Of a stretch of 64,000 bases of DNA, positions 33,647 to 40,638 are shown piece after piece. A program made the position numbers and the translations under genes. Under the pieces are notes generated by a model that did no database searches, was not told the origin of the DNA, and saw only the letters and a program-made list of their open reading frames with translations. Origin of the DNA: Streptomyces sp. L-9-10 (GTDB lineage: Bacteria; Actinomycetota; Actinomycetes; Streptomycetales; Streptomycetaceae); contig NZ_PHRF01000053.1 in NCBI RefSeq assembly GCF_004151105.1, forward strand, positions 83,632 to 147,631. The letters are read 5' to 3'. Position 1 is the stretch's first letter; each line of letters starts with the position of its first letter.

Positions 33647-34951
33647 TCAGCCCGCGGACGAGAACGCCGCGTCCATCTTCTTCGCCGCGTCGTCCGACGC
33701 CGCGGCGACGTCCTTACGGCCGCTGACGATCTCCTGGAACATCGTCGGCAGGACGAGCGAGGAGTCGATCTGCGCCCAGCCCGGCGAGGCGGGGACGAAC
33801 TTGGCACCCGCGCCCAGGGTCGTGACGAAGGGCTCGATGAACGGCTGCTTCTTCGCCGAGTCGGCCAGTACGTCCGTGTACGTCGGCAGGAAGCCCATCG
33901 CGTCGAACAGCTTGGCCTGGGTCTCCTTGCCGGTGAACGACTTCATCAGGTCGACGGCGAGCGTGCGGCGCGCGCTGCTCTTCAGTACGCCGATGTTGTT
34001 GCCGCCCGCGAAGGCCGGCGCGACGGAGCCCGCCTCGACCCCGGGCAGCGGCACGACCGCGTACTTGCCCTTCACCGTGCCCGCCTCGACGGCCTGGTGG
34101 CTGAAGTCGCCGCCGATCGCCATCGCGGCCTTCCCGGACGCGAAGGCGGTCACCGTCGCGTTGCCGCCCATCGAGGCGCACTTGGCGGCCGGACAGTTGT
34201 CGTCGCCGAAGAGGGAGGTGTACGCCTCGATGCCCTTGCGGGCGGCCGGGCTGTTGACCGCGGCCTTGTACGTGCCGCCGCTCTCCTCGGCCAGTTCGCC
34301 GCCGTTCGCCCAGAGGAACGGCATCGCGCCGTAGGTGTACGCGCCGCCGACGGCGAGCCCGTACAGCTCCGGCTTCGCCTTGTGGACCTTCTTGGCCGTG
34401 GCGATGAGTTCGGCCTGGGACTTGGGGGCGGTTATCCCCAAGTCCTCGAAGACGTCGGTGCGGTAGTAGAGCGCGCGGACGCCGACGAAGAGCGGCGCTC
34501 CGTAGACCTTGCCGTCGACCGTGACGGATTCCCGGGCCGTCGGGTCGGTGTCCTTGGCCTCGTCCCAGGCGTCGAACTCCGCGGTGACGTCGGCGAGTCC
34601 GCCGTCCTTGACGTATCCAGCGGTGTCGGTGTTGCCGTATTCGATCAGGTCGGGCGCGCTCTTCGGGTCGTTGAAGGCGGCCTTGATCCGCTGGGCGCGG
34701 GTCTCGACCGGGATGTACTCGATCTCGACCTTCGTGCCCTCGTGCTTCTCGCCGAAGGCGGCGACCGCGGCGTCGACGACCTGTTCCTTCGGCTTGTTGT
34801 TGACCTCCTGGAAGAGCCAGACTCGCAGCGTGCCGCTCTTCTCGTCCTTCGTCGCGCTGGTGTCGGAGGTCTGCGGGGCGCAGGCGGTGGCGGTGAGGCC
34901 GGCGAGGGCGAGTGCCGCCACCGGGAAGGCCATGCGGGAGGAAAGCTTCAT
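33647..34951 (-). CDS. Sugar ABC transporter substrate-binding lipoprotein
   Basis: A 434-aa extracellular binding protein. The lipobox LTATAC gives lipidated C24; the mature domain is of the MalE-like CUT1 type (KSGTLRVWLFQE, DLIEYGNTDTAGYV). It is the first gene of the operon and is preceded by a DasR-like site about 100 bases upstream. With the GH20 gene in the operon, the ligand is probably an N-acetylglucosamine oligomer. Confidence 0.92.
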   Translation of the reverse strand: MKLSSRMAFPVAALALAGLTATACAPQTSDTSATKDEKSGTLRVWLFQEVNNKPKEQVVDAAVAAFGEKHEGTKVEIEYIPVETRAQRIKAAFNDPKSAPDLIEYGNTDTAGYVKDGGLADVTAEFDAWDEAKDTDPTARESVTVDGKVYGAPLFVGVRALYYRTDVFEDLGITAPKSQAELIATAKKVHKAKPELYGLAVGGAYTYGAMPFLWANGGELAEESGGTYKAAVNSPAARKGIEAYTSLFGDDNCPAAKCASMGGNATVTAFASGKAAMAIGGDFSHQAVEAGTVKGKYAVVPLPGVEAGSVAPAFAGGNNIGVLKSSARRTLAVDLMKSFTGKETQAKLFDAMGFLPTYTDVLADSAKKQPFIEPFVTTLGAGAKFVPASPGWAQIDSSLVLPTMFQEIVSGRKDVAAASDDAAKKMDAAFSSAG

Positions 34952-35046
34952 CCGGGATCCCTACGGGTCGGCGTTGCAGCATGCGCAACGAACGTTTCGT
35001 GCTGCACAACTCGCAGGAGATTAAGCGCGGCTGGAAGTCGCCGACA

Positions 35047-35062
35047 AGTGGTCTCAACCAAT
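35047..35062. promoter_or_regulatory. Probable DasR operator (dre site)
   Basis: AGTGGTCTCAACCAAT matches the 16-bp DasR consensus ACTGGTCTAGACCACT at 12 of 16 positions, including the conserved TGGTCT and ACCA cores. It lies 96 bases upstream of the binding-protein start. DasR represses amino-sugar genes until GlcNAc phosphates appear. Confidence 0.65.
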
Positions 35063-35091
35063 CTGTGACCGCAGGCCACCCCCCACAACGC

Positions 35092-35141
35092 GAGACGGCC
35101 TCCGGGACGCGCGTTCGCACGCGCGTCCCGGAGGCCGTCTC
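35092..35141. terminator. Terminator hairpin downstream of DUF3039 gene
   Basis: A perfect 23-bp inverted repeat (35092-35114 and 35119-35141) with a TCGC loop, 20 bases after the DUF3039 stop and upstream of the ABC operon. Confidence 0.85.
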
Positions 35142-35161
35142 CGACGGTGGACCAGCGGTCG

Positions 35162-35461
35162 CTACTTCTTGCCGCTGTCCTTGCCGCCCTTGTCCTTGCC
35201 CTTGTCCCCGCCGGGACCCATGGACTCGTAGATCTCCTTGCACATCGGACAGACCGGGTACTTCTTGGGGTCGCGCCCCGGCACCCAGACCTTTCCGCAC
35301 AGTGCGACCACGGGAGTGCCGTCCAGGGCACTCGCCATGATCTTGTCCTTCTGGACGTAGTGGGCGAAGCGCTCGTGGTCGCCGTCGCCGTGCGACACCT
35401 GAGGTGTCGGCTCCACGAGGGTTCCCGTACCTGCCCCGCGCTCGGGCTCAAGAGTGCTCAT
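35162..35461 (-). CDS. DUF3039 family small protein
   Basis: A 99-aa actinobacterial protein with a Cys set VALCGKVWVPGRDPKKYPVC, then CPMCK, likely a small zinc site, and a Lys/Gly/Asp tail. ATG 35459-35461 was chosen because family members start near here. No Shine-Dalgarno is visible and TACCCT lies ten bases upstream, so leaderless expression is possible. Function unknown. Confidence 0.85.
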   Translation of the reverse strand: MSTLEPERGAGTGTLVEPTPQVSHGDGDHERFAHYVQKDKIMASALDGTPVVALCGKVWVPGRDPKKYPVCPMCKEIYESMGPGGDKGKDKGGKDSGKK

Positions 35462-35622
35462 AACAGCCAAGGGTACCCACGCCCGGGGGATCCCGGAGGC
35501 TCCGGGTCCATGCACTCCGGAGCCGCACGCTCACGCATCGCGCCGACACGCCGACGACACGCCGAGCGGCGACGGCCGGGGCGACCGGCGCGCCGACGGT
35601 ACGGGCCGGGCCGTCCGGATGG

Positions 35623-36192
35623 TCAGTTGAGGGAGGGATCATCCGGGTATGTCGCGACCATGGCCAGCTCGCTGCGCTGTCTGCGCAGCACCGCCCGCCA
35701 CAGGCTCTCCGGGCTCGGCGACGACACATCGCCCGGCTCCGACTCCACGACGTACCACGCCCCTTCGCGCAGCTCCTCCTCCAGCTGGCCGGGGCCCCAG
35801 CCCGCGTATCCGGCGAAGATCCGCAGCGAGCCGAGCGCCCGCGCGAGCAGCTCGGGCGGGGTCTCCAGATCGACGAGGCCGATCGCCCCGTACACCCTGC
35901 GCCACCCCAACGGCCCCTCGTCGCCCGGGATCACGGCGAGGCCGAGCGCCGAGTCCAGCGAGACGGGACCGCCCTGGAAGACCACGCCGGGCTCCCCCGC
36001 GAACTCCCCCCAGGACTCCAGGATGTCCGCGACGCCCACGGGCGTGGGCCTGTTGAGGACCACGCCGAGCGAGCCCTCCTCGTCGTGATCGAGCAGGAGC
36101 ACCACCGCGCGGTCGAAATTCGGGTCGGCCAGGGCCGGAGTCGCGACAAGCAGCCGCCCTGTGAGCGAGGACACCTCGGTCATGCGAGACAT
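35623..36192 (-). CDS. YqgE/AlgH family protein
   Basis: A 189-aa UPF0301/AlgH-type protein: SLTGRLLVATPALADPNFDRAVVLLLDHDEEGSLGVVLNRP is the family core (split here at SLTGRLL, DPNFDRAVV and GVVLNRP). The role is not established biochemically in actinobacteria. A start three codons downstream (36183) is also possible. Confidence 0.92.
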   Translation of the reverse strand: MSRMTEVSSLTGRLLVATPALADPNFDRAVVLLLDHDEEGSLGVVLNRPTPVGVADILESWGEFAGEPGVVFQGGPVSLDSALGLAVIPGDEGPLGWRRVYGAIGLVDLETPPELLARALGSLRIFAGYAGWGPGQLEEELREGAWYVVESEPGDVSSPSPESLWRAVLRRQRSELAMVATYPDDPSLN

Positions 36193-36457
36193 GATCCCGC
36201 ATATTCGCGGCGCGCGGGGCGCGCCCGGCACAGTACGCGTGAACGCAGCTCAGCGCATACGGCGCCGAAGGGGGCGCGCGATTTCCCGGAGACGGGAATG
36301 GTGACCCTCCGCGAGTGCCCCGGAACCGTACGTGGCGAATCGCTTCAATTACGTGCCCTCCGTGTGCCGGCCGCTCCCCGAGCCTTACGGGACGGGGGTC
36401 CCGGCCCCTTACCCTTTTCCTTGGCCACCTGCCCGCCCACTCCGGAACGCGAGATTC

Positions 36458-37798
36458 ATGACCGGCACAGACGATGTAATGCTTGTCCACGGCGGAACCC
36501 CGCTGGAGGGTGAGATCCGCGTTCGCGGCGCGAAGAACCTGGTGCCGAAGGCCATGGTCGCCGCGCTTCTCGGCAGCGGCCCGAGCAGACTGCGCAATGT
36601 GCCCGACATCCGCGACGTACGGGTCGTCCGGGGACTGCTGCAATTGCACGGCGTGACCGTACGCCCCGGCGACGAACCGGGCGAGCTGGTCCTCGACCCG
36701 ACCCATGTCGAGAGTGCCAATGTCGCCGACATCGATGCCCACGCGGGCTCGTCGCGCATTCCGATCCTCTTCTGCGGACCGCTGCTGCACCGGCTCGGCC
36801 ACGCGTTCATCCCGGGTCTCGGCGGCTGTGACATCGGCGGCCGGCCGATCGACTTCCACTTCGACGTGCTGCGCCAGTTCGGCGCGACGATCGAGAAGCG
36901 CGAGGACGGCCAGTACCTGGAGGCACCGCAGCGGCTGCGCGGCACGAAGATCCGGCTGCCGTACCCCTCGGTCGGCTCGACGGAGCAGGTGCTGCTGACG
37001 GCCGTACTCGCCGAGGGCGTCACCGAACTGTCCAACGCCGCCGTGGAACCGGAGATCGAGGACCTCATCTGCGTCCTGCAGAAGATGGGCGCGATCATCT
37101 CCATGGACACCGACCGGACGATCCGGATCACCGGTGTCGACCGGCTGGACGGCTATACGCACCGGGCGCTGCCGGACCGTCTGGAGGCGGCCTCCTGGGC
37201 GTCCGCGGCGCTGGCCACCGAGGGCAACATCTACGTCCGCGGCGCGCAGCAGCGCTCGATGATGACGTTCCTCAACACCTACCGCAAGGTCGGCGGCGCC
37301 TTCGAGATCGACGACGAGGGCATCCGGTTCTGGCATCCGGGCGGCTCGCTCGACGCGATCGCGCTGGAGACGGACGTGCACCCCGGTTTCCAGACCGACT
37401 GGCAGCAGCCGCTGGTGGTGGCGCTGACGCAGGCGTCGGGGCTCTCCATCGTCCACGAGACGGTGTACGAGTCGCGGCTGGGCTTCACCTCCGCGCTCAA
37501 CCAGATGGGCGCGCACATCCAGCTCTACCGGGAGTGCCTGGGCGGCTCGGACTGCCGCTTCGGGCAGCGCAACTTCCTGCACTCCGCGGTCGTGTCGGGC
37601 CCGACCCGGCTCCAGGGCGCGGATCTGGTCATTCCCGACCTGCGCGGCGGTTTCTCGTATCTGATCGCGGCGCTGGCGGCGCAGGGCACGTCGCGGGTCC
37701 ACGGCATCGATCTGATCAACCGCGGCTACGAGAACTTCATGGACAAGCTCGTCGAGCTGGGCGCGAAGGTCGAGCTGCCGGGCGGCGCGCTCGTCTGA
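36458..37798 (+). CDS. murA: UDP-N-acetylglucosamine 1-carboxyvinyltransferase
   Basis: A 446-aa enzyme of the first committed step of peptidoglycan synthesis, transferring enolpyruvate from PEP to UDP-GlcNAc. K26-N27 in GAKN, and the catalytic loop GGCDIGGRP with C124 equivalent to E. coli Cys115, the fosfomycin target, are present. ATG 36458 was chosen over upstream in-frame ATG 36332, whose extension is Pro-rich and unlike the family. It is convergent with HU, separated by two hairpins. Confidence 0.95.
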   Translation: MTGTDDVMLVHGGTPLEGEIRVRGAKNLVPKAMVAALLGSGPSRLRNVPDIRDVRVVRGLLQLHGVTVRPGDEPGELVLDPTHVESANVADIDAHAGSSRIPILFCGPLLHRLGHAFIPGLGGCDIGGRPIDFHFDVLRQFGATIEKREDGQYLEAPQRLRGTKIRLPYPSVGSTEQVLLTAVLAEGVTELSNAAVEPEIEDLICVLQKMGAIISMDTDRTIRITGVDRLDGYTHRALPDRLEAASWASAALATEGNIYVRGAQQRSMMTFLNTYRKVGGAFEIDDEGIRFWHPGGSLDAIALETDVHPGFQTDWQQPLVVALTQASGLSIVHETVYESRLGFTSALNQMGAHIQLYRECLGGSDCRFGQRNFLHSAVVSGPTRLQGADLVIPDLRGGFSYLIAALAAQGTSRVHGIDLINRGYENFMDKLVELGAKVELPGGALV

Positions 37799-37817
37799 CG
37801 CACTGTCACACCCGTCA

Positions 37818-37857
37818 CGCCGTCGGCCCCGCTCTCCCCGGAGCGGGGCCGACGGCG
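37818..37857. terminator. Hairpin terminator after murA
   Basis: Perfect 17-bp arms (37818-37834, 37841-37857) with loop TCCCCG, 20 bases after the murA stop. Confidence 0.85.
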
Positions 37858-37919
37858 TCCCCGGGACCGGCGGGCGCCCGTGGGGGGCTTCTGACGGCCC
37901 CCAGACGGCCGCACACACC

Positions 37920-37952
37920 AGGGGCGGCCACCCGGTTCGGGTGGCCGCCCCT
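37920..37952. terminator. Hairpin terminator after hupA
   Basis: Perfect 15-bp arms AGGGGCGGCCACCCG / CGGGTGGCCGCCCCT with a 3-base loop, 18 bases beyond the HU stop. Confidence 0.85.
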
Positions 37953-37970
37953 GCGTGTCGCCTATGGGTG

Positions 37971-38252
37971 TTACTTGCCCTTGGCGGCTTCCTTGAGCTT
38001 GGAGCCCGCGGAGACCTTGACGCTGTAGCCGGCCGGGATCTGGATCGGGTCGCCGGTCTGCGGGTTACGAGCGGTCCGAGCGGCACGGTGGGTGCGCTCG
38101 AAGGTCAGGAAGCCGGGGATGGTGACCTTCTCGTCGCCCTTGGCGACGACCTCACCGACCGTCTCGGCGAGAGCGGCCAGCACAGCGTCGGCGTCCTTGC
38201 GGGTCACCTCGGCGCGGTCGGCCAGGGCGGCCACCAGCTCACTGCGGTTCAT
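37971..38252 (-). CDS. hupA: HU family DNA-binding protein
   Basis: A 93-aa HU monomer: MNRSELVAALADRAEVTRKDAD, the helix pair, then GDEKVTIPGFLTFERTHRAARTARNPQTGDPI, the beta arm with the RNPQTG signature. It lacks the Lys/Ala-rich tail of HupS, so it fits the ordinary-length HupA type. ATG 38250-38252 has GGGAG seven bases upstream. It compacts the nucleoid as a dimer. Confidence 0.96.
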   Translation of the reverse strand: MNRSELVAALADRAEVTRKDADAVLAALAETVGEVVAKGDEKVTIPGFLTFERTHRAARTARNPQTGDPIQIPAGYSVKVSAGSKLKEAAKGK

Positions 38253-38746
38253 GTTGTTACTCCCGTGTTCTTCTTGCCTGTAAGGCGTGAGATCGAAGCC
38301 GATGCTGCCAGGGCCCTCGGACAGTCCCCGGACCCGGGTCTGCTGACAGACCCTCGCGCCCGAATACGCATCCTGCCCCCACCAGCGGCGGGAAAGCCAA
38401 TCCGGCACCCTCCGGAGTCACACGAAAAGCGCCACTGCCTCGTCGTCGTGACGTTCCGTCGACTCTGTGGAGACTCCTTGGAGCCTTGGGGCCCTTGAGC
38501 CCGCCGGAGGCCCTGAAAACCTCCCTGGAGCGGCGGTGCTCATGGTCCGCCACCCTAGAGGGGCCCGTGGGGCGCGGCGAATCGCGACGCGCCGGGCACC
38601 GGACGGACGTGAGATGTACCGCAGTCCTGGGTAGCGTGACCGGGCTCCGTGGTGGGCCTGGTCACACTTCGGGCCGGGCGGTGGGGGGCGTACTTCGCGC
38701 TGCCCAGGGGCCCGGGGGCCCGGGGCGCACCCCGGCCCCCTCCGGG
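38253..38746. other. Intergenic region between malic enzyme and hupA
   Basis: 494 bases that must carry the hupA promoter and the 3' end of the malic enzyme gene. A GC-rich imperfect hairpin at about 38714-38740 (GGGGGCCCGGGG / CCCCGGCCCCC) could terminate the malic enzyme message. No ORF with a ribosome site is seen. Confidence 0.4.
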
Positions 38747-40183
38747 TCAGACCTGGGTGACGGGAGCCGTCACGTCCGCGCCGGCCGCCTTGGCGGCGTC
38801 GCGCACCGCGCCCGCCACCGCGCCCGCGACCTTGTCGTTGAAGACCGAGGGCACGATGTAGTTCGGGTTGAGCTCCTCCTCGGTGACGACATCGGCGAGC
38901 GCCGTCGCCGCGGCCAGCATCATCTCCGTGTTGACCGTGCGGGACTGGGCGTCCAGCAGGCCGCGGAAGACACCGGGGAAGACCAGCACGTTGTTGATCT
39001 GGTTGGGGAAGTCGGAGCGGCCGGTGGCCACCACGGCCGCCGTCTCGCGCGCGATCGCCGGGTCGACCTCGGGGTCGGGGTTGGCGAGGGCGAACACGAT
39101 CGCGCCGTCCGCCATGGCCGCCACGTCGTCGCCGTCCAGCACGTTCGGTGCCGAGACGCCGATGAAGACGTCCGCGCCGGCCACGGCCTGCTTGAGCGTG
39201 CCGGTGACGCCCTCGGGGTTGGTGTTGTCGGCGATCCAGCGCAGCGGCGACTCGTGGGCGGCCTCCACCAGGTCCTCGCGGCCCGCGTGCACCACACCGT
39301 GGATGTCGGCGACCACCGTGTGCTTGACGCCCGCGGCGATCAGCAGCTTGAGGATGGCCGTACCGGCCGCGCCCGCTCCGGACATGACGACCCGTACGTC
39401 CCCGATGCCCTTGCCCACCACACGCAGCGCGTTGGTCAGGGCCGCGAGCACCACGATCGCCGTGCCGTGCTGGTCGTCGTGGAAGACCGGGATGTCCAGG
39501 GCCTCGCGCAGCCGCGCCTCGATCTCGAAGCAGCGGGGCGCGGAGATGTCCTCCAGGTTGATGCCCGCGAAGCCGGGGGCGATCGCCTTGACGATCTCGA
39601 CGATGGCGTCGGTGTCCTGGGTGTCCAGGCAGAGCGGCCAGGCGTCGATACCGGCGAACCGCTTGAAGAGGGCCGCCTTGCCCTCCATGACGGGCAGCGC
39701 GGCCTTGGGGCCGATGTTGCCCAGGCCGAGCACCGCGGAGCCGTCCGTGACGACCGCGACGGAGTTGCGCTTGATGGTCAGCCGCCGGGCGTCCTCGGGG
39801 TTCTCGGCGATCGCCATGCAGACCCGGGCCACACCCGGGGTGTAGACCATCGAGAGGTCGTCACGGTTGCGGATGGGGTGCTTCGACTGCATCTCGATCT
39901 TGCCGCCGAGGTGCATCAGGAACGTACGGTCGGAGACCTTGCCGAGGGTGACACCCTCGATGCCCCGCAACTGCTCGACGATCTCCTCCGCGTGCCCGGT
40001 GGAGCTGGCGGCGATGGTGACATCGATCCGCAGCTTCTCGTGGCCGGAGGCGGTCACGTCCAGGCCGGTCACCGAGCCGCCGGAGGACTCCACGGCCGTG
40101 GTCAGCTGGGAGACCGCGGTACCGCTCGCGGGCACCTCCAACCTGACCGTCATCGAGTACGAGACGCTGGGCGCCGTTGCCAT
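38747..40183 (-). CDS. NAD-dependent malic enzyme
   Basis: A 478-aa enzyme decarboxylating malate to pyruvate. An N-terminal ACT-like domain (about 90 residues) precedes MHLGGKIEMQSKHPIRNRDDL, the YTPGVARVC motif and the metal/substrate region FHDDQHGTAIVVLAAL. The Rossmann motif is VMSGAGAAGTAI. The gene position suggests the NAD-linked enzyme SCO2951. It starts with ATG at 40181-40183 with GGGAAAGAAGAGG upstream. Confidence 0.94.
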   Translation of the reverse strand: MATAPSVSYSMTVRLEVPASGTAVSQLTTAVESSGGSVTGLDVTASGHEKLRIDVTIAASSTGHAEEIVEQLRGIEGVTLGKVSDRTFLMHLGGKIEMQSKHPIRNRDDLSMVYTPGVARVCMAIAENPEDARRLTIKRNSVAVVTDGSAVLGLGNIGPKAALPVMEGKAALFKRFAGIDAWPLCLDTQDTDAIVEIVKAIAPGFAGINLEDISAPRCFEIEARLREALDIPVFHDDQHGTAIVVLAALTNALRVVGKGIGDVRVVMSGAGAAGTAILKLLIAAGVKHTVVADIHGVVHAGREDLVEAAHESPLRWIADNTNPEGVTGTLKQAVAGADVFIGVSAPNVLDGDDVAAMADGAIVFALANPDPEVDPAIARETAAVVATGRSDFPNQINNVLVFPGVFRGLLDAQSRTVNTEMMLAAATALADVVTEEELNPNYIVPSVFNDKVAGAVAGAVRDAAKAAGADVTAPVTQV

Positions 40184-40325
40184 GACCGAGTCCCTCTTCT
40201 TTCCCTAGCCTCTTTGCCGCCCCGCCCGACACACGTCAACGGCGGAGCCTTCAGATGGTCGCACCTACCGGCTGGTAACAGGTAAAGACCTTTATCTACG
40301 GAACGCCGGCTCCCATGATGTGAGA

Positions 40326-40360
40326 CGAAAACAGGCCCCCACCACGATCTGGTGAAGGCC
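40326..40360 (-). terminator. Intrinsic terminator of the candidate RNA
   Basis: On the minus strand GGCCTTCACCA / TGGTGGGGGCC (11 bp, two G-U pairs) with loop GATCG, followed by TGTTTTCG. It is one of only a few hairpins here with a T-rich tail. Confidence 0.7.
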
Positions 40361-40523
40361 CGCCGACGCCTCGCCGACGCCTCTGTGGCGCTGACGCGAA
40401 GCTGCTGTGAAGCACGAAGCTGCTGTGAGGGTGGCACCGGCCCGCCATGCTCGCCTCGCGGCAAGTGGTCGCTCGAAGCGACGAAGGTTGGGCCCGGGGG
40501 CTTGGATCGGGCCGGTGCCACCC
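40326..40523 (-). ncRNA. Candidate structured small RNA or leader with its own terminator
   Basis: Between the HelD-like gene and malic enzyme. On the minus strand a perfect 16-bp closing stem (40508-40523 with 40429-40444) encloses at least two hairpins: GTCGCT/AGCGAC (40468-40482) and CTTGCC/GGCGAG (40450-40465). Two direct repeats of ACAGCAGCTTCG follow, then a terminator. The hexamer TAGCCT (40526-40531) lies just before the stem, but the spacing would start the RNA slightly inside it. It may be a free RNA, or a leader of the malic enzyme message. I recognise no Rfam family. Confidence 0.5.
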
Positions 40524-40638
40524 CCAGGCTAACAAACCACCCCGGTAAGTGATTCCCCTCGTGCGAGTTGACTGCCGGTCAATACCGGACCGGGCCCGCG
40601 GCCGACCCCCGGAACAGGCCGCGCGACCGGTTCCGGAA

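Noticed and set aside
36332..36457. Upstream in-frame ATG extension of murA
   Set aside because: The added 42 residues are Pro-rich and unlike known MurA; ATG 36458 fits the family.
40429..40523. GGGTGGCACCGG resembling a T-box core
   Set aside because: There is no aminoacyl-tRNA synthetase or amino acid gene downstream on either strand, and the sequence pairs perfectly as a closing stem.
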